This document shows positions 28,171 to 37,294 of a stretch of 64,000 bases of DNA, piece by piece. The translations under genes and the position numbers were made by a program. This DNA comes from Nocardioides nitrophenolicus (GTDB taxonomy: Bacteria; Actinomycetota; Actinomycetes; Propionibacteriales; Nocardioidaceae). Each line of letters starts with the position of its first letter. The first letter of the stretch is position 1. The notes beneath the pieces are model-generated. The model was not told where the DNA came from and did not search any database. It worked only from the letters and a program-made list of their open reading frames with translations. The stretch spans positions 1,674,001 through 1,738,000 of the forward strand of contig NZ_JAFBBY010000001.1 of NCBI RefSeq assembly GCF_016907515.1, given 5' to 3'.

Positions 28171-30257
28171 TGGCCGCCCGGCTCGGGCCCGGCGCCACCC
28201 TGGGCCGCTACCGGATCGACCGCGAGCTCGGCCGCGGCGGCATGGGCGTCGTGTTCGCCGCGACCGACCTGCGCCTGGGCCGCACCGTCGCGCTCAAGGT
28301 GATCACCGGGCCCCATGCGAGCGACGCCGCCTTCCTGCACCGGTTCCACGCCGAGGCGACGGTGCTCTCCTCGCTCGCGTCGCCCCACGTCATCGACATC
28401 CACGACCACGACGAGATCGACGGCACCCCGTTCATCGTCACGCAGTACGTCGACGGGCCGGACCTCGCGCAGTGGCTGGCGGTGCGCAGCCCGCTGCCCG
28501 CCGACCAGGCGCTGCGCCTGTGCGCGCAGGTCGCGCGCGGCCTGAGCGATGCCCACCGGGCCGGCGTGATCCACCGCGACGTGAAGCCGGCCAACGTGCT
28601 GCTGCGCGATCCGGGCACGCCCGACGAGCACGTCTACCTGTGCGACTTCGGCATCGCGCGCGGCGACACCGGCGGGCTCACCGCCACCGGCGCGATCGCC
28701 GGCACCTGGGCCTATCTCGCGCCGGAGCGCACCCGCGGCGAGGCGGCGACGGTCCGCAGCGACCTGTACGCCCTCGGCTGCGTGCTGTGGGCCTGCCTGA
28801 CCGGTGCGCCGCCCTACAGCGGGTCCGACGTGCAGATGGCGATCGCCCACTCCCAGGCCCCTGTCCGTCAGCTGCCCGGGACCAGCCCGTTCGCCGTCGA
28901 GCTCAACGGGCTGCTCGCGCGGCTGATGGCGAAGGACCCCCAGGACCGGCCCGCCGACGCGGCCCTCGCCCGGGCCGAGATCGAGCAGCTCGCCGCCGGC
29001 GCGCCCCACGACGTCCTCGCACCGCCACCGCCGCCGACCGTGGCCCCGGGCACCGGCCCCGCCGTGGCGCCGACCCAGCCACCCCCGCCCCCACCTCCGT
29101 CCCCGGCGCCGACCTCACGGCGGCGGCGCTGGCCGGTCGTCGTCGCCGCGCTGACCGCCCTGGCGGTGGGCGGTGGCGCGGTGGCGTGGACGGTGCTGCG
29201 GAGCGAGGAGGACCCGGCCCCCGGCCCCGGCGCGAGGACCACGACGGTGCGGGGCGACCTCGACGGCGACGGCTACGGCGACGTGGTGGTGCACGAGCCG
29301 GCGAGCGACGGCGCCAACGGGGTCGTGTGGGCGGTCCGCTCCAACGGCGGCGCCTTCGTGACGCCCGAGCCGGTGCCGGCGGAGCCCGGCGATCCCCACC
29401 TGGCCGACGTCGACGGCGACGGCGTGCCGGAGCAGGCGTGGGTCTACCGCGCCGGCGCCGAGGACGACCTCCACCTTCGCATCGTCGGCGACGAGGGCCG
29501 GATCGACCAGGCGACGGTGGCGATCCCCGAGGAGCTGGCCGGCTTCTCGGGCTCGCGGTACTTCGCCGACGTCGACGGAGACGGCGACGACGACCTGGTG
29601 CTCGACGGCGCCACGGACGCGGGGTCGGTCGTCGCGGTCGCCCCGGCCGACGACGGCGGCTTCGGCGAGCTGACCCGCTGGCACGACGGCCTCGGCGTCG
29701 ACTCCCAGATCGTGGCGTTCGGCGACTTCGACGACGACGGCGACGACGACGCGGCCGTGCTGCTGCTCACCGAGGGCGCCCCCGACGCCGAGCACCTCAC
29801 CCGCAACCTGGTCCTGCTGCGCGCCGACGACGACCACTTCACCGACGGTCCGCCCCTCGCGCTGCCGGCGCTGACCTGGAACGACGCCGCCTGGCTGGCC
29901 GGAGACGTCGACGGGACCGGCGCCGACGAGCTGGTCGCCGTGCAGGGCGTCGGCGGCCAGGCCGGCGTCGCGACCCTCGACGGCGACGGCTTCACGCAGT
30001 TGCGGACCGCGTGGGCGGGCAACGTGAGCGCGGAGGAGTGGAACCGGCGGATCGCCGAGGGGCCCGCCCTCCCCCCGGACCGCTACCTGCTCTCCGACGT
30101 CGACGGCGACGGCGACGGCGACCTGGTCCGGTTCGAGGGCGACTACGGCGACCGGCTCGGCGTCCTGCTCAACGACGCGGGCCGGTTCGCCGACCCGGTC
30201 CCGTGGGGTGAGCTGCCCTGCCGCCTCTGCGAGGAGCTCCCCCGGATGGTCGACTGA
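28170..30257 (+). CDS. Transmembrane Ser/Thr protein kinase with FG-GAP/VCBS-type ectodomain (kinase 2)
   Basis: A 695-residue paralogue of the preceding kinase. Catalytic features are LGRGGMGVVF, Lys43, HRDVKPAN with Asp137 and DFG Asp159, followed by GTWAYLAPER in the activation segment. A proline-rich linker leads to a membrane helix at about 321-343. The ectodomain again has DGDG calcium-loop repeats (GDLDGDGYGDVVV, DVDGDGDDDLVLDG, GDFDDDGDDDAAV, SDVDGDGDGDLVR) and ends WGELPCRLCEELPRMVD with two cysteines. The ATG overlaps the kinase 1 TGA (TGATG), so the two are translationally coupled and likely made in equal amounts, which could favour heteromeric signalling. The 3' end is only 3 nt from the convergent hydrolase gene. 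Confidence 0.93.
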   Translation: MAARLGPGATLGRYRIDRELGRGGMGVVFAATDLRLGRTVALKVITGPHASDAAFLHRFHAEATVLSSLASPHVIDIHDHDEIDGTPFIVTQYVDGPDLAQWLAVRSPLPADQALRLCAQVARGLSDAHRAGVIHRDVKPANVLLRDPGTPDEHVYLCDFGIARGDTGGLTATGAIAGTWAYLAPERTRGEAATVRSDLYALGCVLWACLTGAPPYSGSDVQMAIAHSQAPVRQLPGTSPFAVELNGLLARLMAKDPQDRPADAALARAEIEQLAAGAPHDVLAPPPPPTVAPGTGPAVAPTQPPPPPPPSPAPTSRRRRWPVVVAALTALAVGGGAVAWTVLRSEEDPAPGPGARTTTVRGDLDGDGYGDVVVHEPASDGANGVVWAVRSNGGAFVTPEPVPAEPGDPHLADVDGDGVPEQAWVYRAGAEDDLHLRIVGDEGRIDQATVAIPEELAGFSGSRYFADVDGDGDDDLVLDGATDAGSVVAVAPADDGGFGELTRWHDGLGVDSQIVAFGDFDDDGDDDAAVLLLTEGAPDAEHLTRNLVLLRADDDHFTDGPPLALPALTWNDAAWLAGDVDGTGADELVAVQGVGGQAGVATLDGDGFTQLRTAWAGNVSAEEWNRRIAEGPALPPDRYLLSDVDGDGDGDLVRFEGDYGDRLGVLLNDAGRFADPVPWGELPCRLCEELPRMVD

Positions 30258-30260
30258 GCC

Positions 30261-31121
30261 TCACGCGGCGAGCCCGTGGCGCTCGAGGAACGCGAGCGCG
30301 GCGTCGGCGACCGCGCGCCAGCGGCTGTCGATCACCAGCGAGTGCCCGACGCCGGGGATCTCCACGATCTCGGTCGCGTGGTGCCGGTTCCGGCGCTGCC
30401 GCTTGTACGCCGCGTTGGCCAGGGCGAACGGGACGATGTTGTCCTTCTCGCCGGTGACGACGAGGAGCGGTCCGCGGTCGGCGTTGGTCTTGACCGCCTT
30501 GGTCTTCGCCCAGGGGTTGAGGTTCGCGGTGGCCGCCTGGAACAGCGGCCGGCCCGGGGCGGGCGTGTGCAGGCTCTCGTAGAGCTCGCGGGCCTCCTGC
30601 TCGGACACGGCGTTGGCGAAGCCGTAGCGGAACTCCTCGAAGCTCAGCGTCACGGTGCGGCCGCGGTTGAGCGGGTTGCCGAGGACCGGGAAGGACGCCT
30701 TGAGCGCCGAGAACGGCAGCGGGAGCACGCCCTGGCTGGGCGCCGGGTCGATGGCGACGGTGCCCGCGGCGAGGCCCCGCCCGGCGATGATCTGGGCGAG
30801 CAGGCCACCGAACGAGTGACCGATCACCACCGGCCGGCGGTCGAGGCCCTCGATCACCTGCTGGACGTGGTCGGCGACGTCGGGGACCGAGGTGCCGGCG
30901 AGCGTGTCGGGGTGGGCGTGGGCGGCGTCGTACGTCGGCTCGTCGCCGGGCCAGTCGACCGCGACCGCGGCGTACCCGCGGTCCTCGACGTGGGCCTTCC
31001 ACGCGTCCCAGCTGCCCTGGAGCAGCCAGAGGCCGTGGACGAAGACGATCGGCTGACGGCCGGAGGCGTTGGCGGCGGCGACCTCGGCGGCCTCGCGGGC
31101 GGTGACGGTGGTGGTGCTCAT
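30261..31121 (-). CDS. Alpha/beta hydrolase family protein
   Basis: A 286-residue alpha/beta hydrolase without signal peptide. The oxyanion region is PIVFVHGLWLLQGSWDAW, the nucleophile elbow GHSFGG (Ser103), the acid probably Asp in TGEKDNIVPF and the catalytic His in GVGHSLVIDS. The fold covers esterases, lipases, haloperoxidase-like and C-C hydrolases; the substrate is unknown. GAGGAG precedes the ATG. It is divergent from the TetR gene and shares a 38-65 bp control region holding a palindromic operator, so it is probably the regulator's target. Confidence 0.88.
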   Translation of the reverse strand: MSTTTVTAREAAEVAAANASGRQPIVFVHGLWLLQGSWDAWKAHVEDRGYAAVAVDWPGDEPTYDAAHAHPDTLAGTSVPDVADHVQQVIEGLDRRPVVIGHSFGGLLAQIIAGRGLAAGTVAIDPAPSQGVLPLPFSALKASFPVLGNPLNRGRTVTLSFEEFRYGFANAVSEQEARELYESLHTPAPGRPLFQAATANLNPWAKTKAVKTNADRGPLLVVTGEKDNIVPFALANAAYKRQRRNRHHATEIVEIPGVGHSLVIDSRWRAVADAALAFLERHGLAA

Positions 31122-31141
31122 GGCTTCTCCTCGTAAGATAG

Positions 31142-31159
31142 AGAGAACGTTCGTTCTCT
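31142..31159. promoter_or_regulatory. TetR-type operator between the hydrolase and tetR genes
   Basis: AGAGAAC-GTTC-GTTCTCT (7-bp arms, 4-bp spacer) lies between the divergent hydrolase (start 31121) and TetR (start 31187) genes. Its position and symmetry fit a TetR dimer controlling both promoters. Confidence 0.68.
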
Positions 31160-31186
31160 TTGCTGGCTCAACCATGGAGGAGCGCC

Positions 31187-31792
31187 GTGCATTCCGTCAA
31201 GCACGAGATTCGTAGGATCGGGCCCGTGAAGGTGTCCGAGCCCCGCGAGCGCCTGCTCCGCACCGCGACCCGCCTGTTCTACGAGGAGGGCATCAACGGC
31301 GTCGGAGTGGACCGCGTCGTGGCCGAGGCCGGCGTCACCCGCGCCACCATGTACCGGCACTTCCCCGGCAAGGAGGCGCTCGTCGTCGCCTATCTCGAAC
31401 ACGAGGACGCCGTCATCCGCGGACTGTTCGCGGCCGCCGCGGAGCACGCGGCGGCCACCGACGCGAGCCCCGCCGACCTGCTCGCCCTCGTCATCGACGG
31501 GATCGCCGACGACGCCACCCGGCTGCACACCCGCGGCTGCCCGTTCATCAACGCCAGCGCGGAGTTCCCGGACGCCGACGGGCCGGTGCGCGCCGTCGTC
31601 CGTCGTCACCGCGCGTGGTTCCGCGCGACGCTCACCGAGCTGACGACCGCCGCCGGGGCCGCCGATCCCGCTGCCACCGCCGCCTCGCTGGTGCTCCTGC
31701 GCGACGCCATGCTCGTCGGCGGCTACCTCGACGGCACCGACGTCGCGACCGACTTCCGGGCTACCGCGCGGCAGGTGGCCGGACTGGCGTGA
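31187..31792 (+). CDS. TetR/AcrR family transcriptional regulator
   Basis: A 201-residue repressor. The N-terminal helix-turn-helix is ERLLRTATRLFYEEGINGVG then VDRVVAEAGVTRATMYRHF and PGKEALV. The C-terminal ligand-binding helices include TRGCPFINASAEFPDADGPV, typical of a TetR subgroup that controls nearby oxidoreductases or hydrolases. The GTG at 31187 is chosen because GGAGGAG ends 4 nt before it; a GTG at 31226 is an alternative that still keeps the HTH. Together with the divergent hydrolase it forms an insert between kinase 2 and kinase 3. Confidence 0.9.
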   Translation: MHSVKHEIRRIGPVKVSEPRERLLRTATRLFYEEGINGVGVDRVVAEAGVTRATMYRHFPGKEALVVAYLEHEDAVIRGLFAAAAEHAAATDASPADLLALVIDGIADDATRLHTRGCPFINASAEFPDADGPVRAVVRRHRAWFRATLTELTTAAGAADPAATAASLVLLRDAMLVGGYLDGTDVATDFRATARQVAGLA

Positions 31793-31838
31793 GGCACACT
31801 GACCCGGGTCCGGCCCCTCGACTCGGGAGAGAGACCTC

Positions 31839-33905
31839 ATGCGCGTGCCCACCGTCGGCGAGCAGTTCGGCCGCTACCGCCTGGACCGGGTGCTCGGTCG
31901 CGGCGGGATGGGGGTGGTGTTCGCGGCGACCGATCCCCGGCTGCAGCGCACCGTCGCGCTCAAGGTGATCACCGGCGCGCTCGCGAGCTCACCCGAGTTC
32001 CGGCAGCGCTTCCAGGCGGAGGCGGCGGCGCTGGCGCGGCTGGACTCGCCGCACGTGATCGCGATCCACGACCACGACGAGGTCGACGGGACGCCCTACA
32101 TCGTGACGCAGTACATCGACGGCAGCGACCTGTGGACCTGGCTGCGCGAGCACGGGCCGTTGCCGGCGCGCTCGGCCCTCCAGCTGTGCGCCCAGCTGGC
32201 CCGTGGCCTCGCCGACGCCCACCGGGTCGGCGTGGTCCACCGCGACGTGAAGCCGTCCAACGTCCTGATCCGCGACCCGGGCACGCCCGACCAGCACGCC
32301 TACCTGTGCGACTTCGGCATCGCCCGCGCCGACGGCGTCGACGGACCGGTGCCGACCGCGGCCGGCTCGGTCGCCGGAACCTGGTCCTATCTCTCCCCCG
32401 AGCGCGCCGAGGGCCTGCCCGCGACGCCGTCGAGCGACGGCTACGCCCTCGGCTGCGTGCTGTGGGCCTGCCTGACCGGGCACGAGCCCTACCAGGGCAC
32501 CGACGTCCAGGTGGCGCTCGCGCACCAGCAGGCGCCGATCCCCCGGCTGGCCGGGGACTCCGCGTTCACCGCCGCGCTCAACGCCGTCATCGCACGGGCG
32601 CTGGCGAAGGACCCCGCCGACCGCTACCCCGACGCCACCGCCTTCCGCGTCGACCTCGAGCGGCTGGTGCCCCTCGCACCGCCCGACACCCGTGAGGCGC
32701 CGGCTCCCCCGACCGGTCCCGGCACCTCCGTACGCGGCGCGGCGCCCGTCGTACGACGGCGCTCGCGGTGGCCGCTGGCCGTCGCCGCGACCGTGGCCCT
32801 GGCCCTCGTCGCGGGCCTCACCGCGTGGCTGGTCACCCGCGACCGCACCCCGACCGCGGAGGCCGAGGACGCCGAGAAGGCTCCGGCCGCGGCGGTCCAG
32901 GGCGATCTCACCGGCGACGCGTACGGCGACGTCCTCATCCACCAGACCCGCTTCGAGGCGCTCAGCCCGCTCTCGATCTGGACGGTGCCCTCGACCGGGC
33001 TGCAGTTCGGCTCGCCCCGGCGCGTCGGGGCCGAGGCCGGCCGGCCGCTGCTGGGCGACCTCGACGGCGACGGCCGTTCGGACGTGCTGTGGCTCGACGA
33101 GGACGACGACCGGCTGAGCGTCGTGGTCGTGCCCGCCCGCGGCGAGCGCTGGACGGCCGAGCTCGACCTCGACCCGGCGTTCGACATCAAGGACTACAAC
33201 GCGGCGCTCGCCGACCTCGACGACGACGGTCGCGACGACCTGGTCCTCTACGGCGACCCGTCCGACGAGCTCGACAGCCTCCACGTCGCGCTGGCGCAGG
33301 ACCGCGGGTTCGCCGCGCCCACCCAGTGGTACTCCTCCGACCTGTCCGACACCCTGCCGCGGGCCGGCGACTTCGACGGCGACGGCCGCGACGAGCTGAT
33401 CGTGTCCGGCACCGACGCGCAGAACGTCGACCAGCTGCGCCTGCTGCGCCCCGAGGACGGGCGCCTGGTCGCGGTCGCCGAGAAGGCGCTGGGTGGCGCC
33501 GCCGTCGACCCGCTCCTCGCCGGCTGGCTGGTCGGCGACGTCGACGGCGACGGTGCCGACGAGCTGGTGGCGTCGAACGCCACCGGCCGAGCGGTCTTCG
33601 TCTACGAGATCGCCGACGACGCCTTCGCGCCCCGCACCCGGTGGCACGCCACCCGGCTCTCGGTCGACGAGGCCCGCAAGAACGTCTGGGACAGCGGTGT
33701 CGCCGGCGAGGGCCTGAGCGACGTCGACGGCGACGGCACCGCCGACCTCGTGCAGCTGCGCTACACCGCCAACGACGGCTCGAAGGACGACGGCCTGAAC
33801 CTCCTGGTGCAGCTCTCCGACGGCGCCGCCTTCGGCGACCCCCAGCCCTGGGGAGCGCTGGCGTGCGCGCCGGAGTGCGACGACGGGTTCACCATCGTCG
33901 ACTGA
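31839..33905 (+). CDS. Transmembrane Ser/Thr protein kinase with FG-GAP/VCBS-type ectodomain (kinase 3)
   Basis: A 688-residue paralogue of the two kinases upstream. Catalytic elements are LGRGGMGVVF, Lys42 in VALKV, HRDVKPSN with Asp136 and DFG Asp158, then GTWSYLSPERAEG. In the APE-following helix SSDGYALG replaces the usual SDxYALG. A membrane helix is at about 311-333 (WPLAVAATVALALVAGLTAW). The ectodomain has DGDG-type loops (GDLDGDGRSDVL, ADLDDDGRDDLVL, GDFDGDGRDELIV, GDVDGDGADELVA, SDVDGDGTADLVQ) and ends WGALACAPECDDGF with the shared cysteine pair. GGGAGAGAG precedes the ATG. It is separated from kinases 1-2 by the TetR/hydrolase pair and converges on the histidine kinase. Confidence 0.93.
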   Translation: MRVPTVGEQFGRYRLDRVLGRGGMGVVFAATDPRLQRTVALKVITGALASSPEFRQRFQAEAAALARLDSPHVIAIHDHDEVDGTPYIVTQYIDGSDLWTWLREHGPLPARSALQLCAQLARGLADAHRVGVVHRDVKPSNVLIRDPGTPDQHAYLCDFGIARADGVDGPVPTAAGSVAGTWSYLSPERAEGLPATPSSDGYALGCVLWACLTGHEPYQGTDVQVALAHQQAPIPRLAGDSAFTAALNAVIARALAKDPADRYPDATAFRVDLERLVPLAPPDTREAPAPPTGPGTSVRGAAPVVRRRSRWPLAVAATVALALVAGLTAWLVTRDRTPTAEAEDAEKAPAAAVQGDLTGDAYGDVLIHQTRFEALSPLSIWTVPSTGLQFGSPRRVGAEAGRPLLGDLDGDGRSDVLWLDEDDDRLSVVVVPARGERWTAELDLDPAFDIKDYNAALADLDDDGRDDLVLYGDPSDELDSLHVALAQDRGFAAPTQWYSSDLSDTLPRAGDFDGDGRDELIVSGTDAQNVDQLRLLRPEDGRLVAVAEKALGGAAVDPLLAGWLVGDVDGDGADELVASNATGRAVFVYEIADDAFAPRTRWHATRLSVDEARKNVWDSGVAGEGLSDVDGDGTADLVQLRYTANDGSKDDGLNLLVQLSDGAAFGDPQPWGALACAPECDDGFTIVD

Positions 33906-33949
33906 GCCGACCTGGCGACCGGACGACCGGCCGACCGGCCGACGGGTCG

Positions 33950-35833
33950 TCAGGAGCGCGGGATCTCCGGCTGCACCGGCAGGTCGAGCACGAACGACGG
34001 CCGGCCCGAGTCGTCCTCGACGTAGCTCGCCTCACCGCCGTGGAGGCGCGCGATCTCGCGCACCAGGTAAAGCCCCAGCCCGGTCCCGGCGGCCGGACCG
34101 GCGTGGGCGAAGCGGTCGAACAGCCGGCCGGCCAGGCGCGGCTGGACGCCGGTGCCCCCGTCGCTGACGGCGATCCGCACCCCCCGCGCGGTGCGCTCGC
34201 CCACCACGGCGACGGGCGGGCGGCCGTGGCGGATCGCGTTCTCGAGCAGGTTGTCGAGCGCCTGGCCCAGCCGGGAGGGGTCCGCGACCAGGTCGACGTC
34301 CCGGTCCACCCGCACCTGGATCCGGGCACTGCTGCCGTGCGCGGCCCGGACCCGGTCCGCCGAGGCCGACAGCGCGCTGCCGAGCGACATCGACTCCGGC
34401 GCCAGCGCGAGGGCCTCGGCCTGCACGTCGGAGGCGGTGCCGAGGTCGGTGATCAGGCGCTGGAGGCGCAGCACGCTCGACGACATGGCGTCGAGGACCT
34501 GCTCGCGGCGCTGCGGATCGAGCTCGTCGCCGTCGCGGAGCATCGCGACGGCACCGTCGATCACCGCCGCGGGGGTGCGCAGCTCGTGGGCGGTGACCGT
34601 GAGCAGGTGCGCCTGCTGCTCGAGCGCGCGACGCCGCTCCTCCTCGTGCGCCCGCTGCTCGGTCTGGTCGCGGGTCACCTTGGCGAACCCGCGGTGCCGG
34701 CCGTCGTCGTCGTACACCGCCGTGATCACGACCCGGGCCCAGAAGGTGCTGCCGTCGCGCCGCACCCGCCAGCCCTCCTCGGCGTACACCCCGTCGCGCA
34801 GCGCCATCTCCAGGTTGTGCTCGGGATGCCGGGAGGCCTGCTCGGCGGTCGGGTAGAAGACCCGGAAGTGCTGCCCGACGATCTCGGCCGCCGAGTAGCC
34901 CTTGATGTACTCCGCGCCCGCGTTCCAGCTCGCCACGCGGCCGTCGACGTCGAGCAGGAAGATCGCGTAGTCCTTCACCGCGGTGACGAGCAGCCGGAAC
35001 ACCTCCTCGCTGCGCCGCAGGGTCAGCTCGGTGGTGACGTCCTGGACCTGCGCGAACACATAGAGCGGCTCGCCCCGCGAGTCCCGGACCGGGGTGAGGG
35101 TGACCCGGGCGGTGCGGTCCGCCTCGACGCCGATCGGGTGCTCGAAGGCGACGAGCGGCTCGCCGCCCTCGGTGATCCGGGCCAGGGCGTCGTCGAGCTG
35201 GTCGCCGTGCTGACGCGTCAGCACGCCGTAGTCGAGCCCGACCAGGTCCCCGGCGGGACGCCCGACCATCGCGACCAGCGCCCGGTTGGCCCGCACGATA
35301 CTCCCGTTCAGGGTCATCGTGGCCATGCCGATGGTCGCCTGGTCGAAGACCTCGCGGTAGCGCTCGAGGTGCTCGTCGAGCACCCGCTGGTCGCGCGAGG
35401 ACGAGTCACCCACGCTCGCCAGGCGCAGCGGGCGGCCGCTCGGGCGCACCGACTCCGCCCGGTCGTCGACCTGGCGCCACAGCCGCTCGACCAGGGTGTC
35501 GAGCGGCGCCGACTTCTCGACGAAGTCGCTGGCCCCGAGCTCCCGCGCCCGGTCCGCCAGGCCCGCGGCCTGGAACCCGGTGTACATCACCACCCGGCTC
35601 TCCGGCGAGACCGCCAGCAACAGCGGCAGGCACTCCAGGCCGTCCAGCACCGGCATCGAGGTGTCGAGCAGCACCAGGTCCGGCTGGTGCTGGTGGGCGA
35701 GCAGCAGCGCGGCACCACCGTCGCCGGCCTCCGCCACCACCTCGAACAGTCCCGACGCCTCCAGCCGCGCGCGCACCACGTTGCGCAGCTCGGCGGAGTC
35801 GTCCACGATCAGCACGCTCGGCCGCTGCGCCAC
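33950..35833 (-). CDS. Hybrid sensor kinase with N-terminal receiver, two PAS domains and histidine kinase core
   Basis: A 627-residue cytosolic protein (no membrane segment). The receiver at about 5-120 has VLIVDDSAEL, phospho-acceptor Asp57 in LVLLDTSMPVLDG, MYTG and VEKSAPLD. Two PAS sensors follow (ATIGMATMTLNGSIVRANRA; VKDYAIFLLDVDGRVASWNA with EGWRVRRDGSTFWARVV and a PAC-like GFAKVTRDQTEQ). The HisKA helix carries His416 (VTAHELRTPAAV). The ATPase domain has NLLENAIRHG, VSDGGTGV and GTGLGLYLV. Having the receiver first suggests it is controlled by another kinase's phosphotransfer. I pick the GTG at 35833 (GAGGA seven nt upstream); in-frame starts at 35854 and 35899 are possible. purA lies just upstream on the same strand. 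Confidence 0.9.
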   Translation of the reverse strand: MAQRPSVLIVDDSAELRNVVRARLEASGLFEVVAEAGDGGAALLLAHQHQPDLVLLDTSMPVLDGLECLPLLLAVSPESRVVMYTGFQAAGLADRARELGASDFVEKSAPLDTLVERLWRQVDDRAESVRPSGRPLRLASVGDSSSRDQRVLDEHLERYREVFDQATIGMATMTLNGSIVRANRALVAMVGRPAGDLVGLDYGVLTRQHGDQLDDALARITEGGEPLVAFEHPIGVEADRTARVTLTPVRDSRGEPLYVFAQVQDVTTELTLRRSEEVFRLLVTAVKDYAIFLLDVDGRVASWNAGAEYIKGYSAAEIVGQHFRVFYPTAEQASRHPEHNLEMALRDGVYAEEGWRVRRDGSTFWARVVITAVYDDDGRHRGFAKVTRDQTEQRAHEEERRRALEQQAHLLTVTAHELRTPAAVIDGAVAMLRDGDELDPQRREQVLDAMSSSVLRLQRLITDLGTASDVQAEALALAPESMSLGSALSASADRVRAAHGSSARIQVRVDRDVDLVADPSRLGQALDNLLENAIRHGRPPVAVVGERTARGVRIAVSDGGTGVQPRLAGRLFDRFAHAGPAAGTGLGLYLVREIARLHGGEASYVEDDSGRPSFVLDLPVQPEIPRS

Positions 35834-35919
35834 GCCACCATCCTCAGCTCCCACGAGTCCCCACGTCCTCTGCGCGGTGCCCGGCGGCGCGGATCCCATA
35901 CCCTCGCGGGGCCGCGAGC

Positions 35920-37203
35920 TCAGCGCAGGGCGTGCCTGACGACCGCCTGCTCGCGCTCCGGACCCACGCCGACGACCGAGATCCGCGCGCCGGAGCGCTC
36001 CTCGACGAACTCGACGTACTCCTGCGCGGCCTTCGGCAGCTCGTCGAAGGACCGGCAGCCGGAGATGTCCTCGGACCAGCCGGGGAGGTTCTCGTAGATC
36101 GGCACGGCGTGGTGGAAGTCGGTCTGGTTGACCGGCATCTCGTCGTGGCGGACCCCGTCGACGTCGTACGCGACCGCGACGGGGAGCTCGGGCAGGCCGG
36201 TGAGGGTGTCGAGCTTGGTCAGCACGAAGTCGGTGACGCCGTTGACCCGCGCGGCGTAGCGGGTGATCACGGTGTCCATCCAGCCGCAGCGGCGGGGGCG
36301 GCCGGTGGTGGTGCCGTACTCCCAGCCGGCCTTGCGCAGGAACTCGCCGTTGTCGTCGTGGAGCTCGGTCGGGAACGGGCCCTCGCCGACGCGGGTGGTG
36401 TAGGCCTTGGCGATCGCGATCACCTGGTCGATCCGGGTCGGCGGGATGCCGGTGCCGGTGCACGCGCCGGCCGAGATCGCGCTGCTGGACGTCACGAACG
36501 GGTAGGTGCCGTGGTCGACGTCGAGCAGCGTCGCCTGGCCGGCCTCCATCAGCACGACCTCGTCGCGGTCCAGGGCCTGGCTGAGCAGCAGCCCCGTGTC
36601 GCAGACGTACGGCGCCAGCCGCTCCGCGTGGGCCAGCAGGCCCTCGACGGTCTGCTCCACCGAGGGCGCGCGGCGGTTGTAGATCTTGGTGAGGATCTGG
36701 CCCTTGAGCTCGAGGGCGCCCTCGACCTTCTGGGTCAGGATCTTCTCGTCGAACAGGTCCTGGACCCGGATGCCGATCCGGTTCATCTTGTCGGCGTACG
36801 TCGGGCCGATGCCGCGGCCCGTCGTACCGATCCGGCGGGAGCCGAGGAAGCGCTCGGTGACCTTGTCGATGGTGCGGTTGTAGTCGGCGATGACGTGCGC
36901 GTTGGCGCTGAGCTTGAGCTTGCTCGTGTCGACACCGCGGCCCTCGAGGCCGTCGATCTCCTGGAAGAGCACGTCGATGTCGACGACCACGCCGTTGCCG
37001 ATGACGGGCGTGCAGCCGGGGGTCAGGATGCCGCTGGGCAGCAGGTGGAGGGCGTACTTCTCGTCGCCGATGACCACGGTGTGGCCGGCGTTGTTGCCGC
37101 CGTTGAACTTCACGACGTAGTCGACCTGGCTGCCGAGGTGGTCGGTCGCCTTGCCCTTGCCCTCGTCGCCCCACTGGGCTCCGACGATCACGATTGCCGG
37201 CAT
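35920..37203 (-). CDS. purA: Adenylosuccinate synthetase
   Basis: PurA forms adenylosuccinate from IMP, aspartate and GTP, the first committed step to AMP. The 427-residue protein is full length, with the GTP-site signature [14 protein letters not shown] at the N-terminus, [22 protein letters not shown] in the middle, [11 protein letters not shown] and the C-terminal TKLDTLTGL guanine-recognition motif. AAGGAG precedes the ATG. It is monocistronic or leads into the histidine kinase 86 nt downstream. The 199-bp upstream region contains a strong hairpin and the divergent ketosteroid isomerase promoter. Confidence 0.97.
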   Translation of the reverse strand: MPAIVIVGAQWGDEGKGKATDHLGSQVDYVVKFNGGNNAGHTVVIGDEKYALHLLPSGILTPGCTPVIGNGVVVDIDVLFQEIDGLEGRGVDTSKLKLSANAHVIADYNRTIDKVTERFLGSRRIGTTGRGIGPTYADKMNRIGIRVQDLFDEKILTQKVEGALELKGQILTKIYNRRAPSVEQTVEGLLAHAERLAPYVCDTGLLLSQALDRDEVVLMEAGQATLLDVDHGTYPFVTSSSAISAGACTGTGIPPTRIDQVIAIAKAYTTRVGEGPFPTELHDDNGEFLRKAGWEYGTTTGRPRRCGWMDTVITRYAARVNGVTDFVLTKLDTLTGLPELPVAVAYDVDGVRHDEMPVNQTDFHHAVPIYENLPGWSEDISGCRSFDELPKAAQEYVEFVEERSGARISVVGVGPEREQAVVRHALR

Positions 37204-37294
37204 CTTGGCTGCTCCTTCGCACGGACGGAGTCCCTCCGCCCCGGCGTACCGGGTCGGCTGCTCAACGCACCACTGTTGTTGGTGTCCTCACATG

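Noticed and set aside
31142..31159. Second KstR site
   Set aside because: The AAC and GTT half-sites are separated by 4 bp rather than 2 bp, and the adjacent genes are a TetR/hydrolase pair that explain the palindrome.
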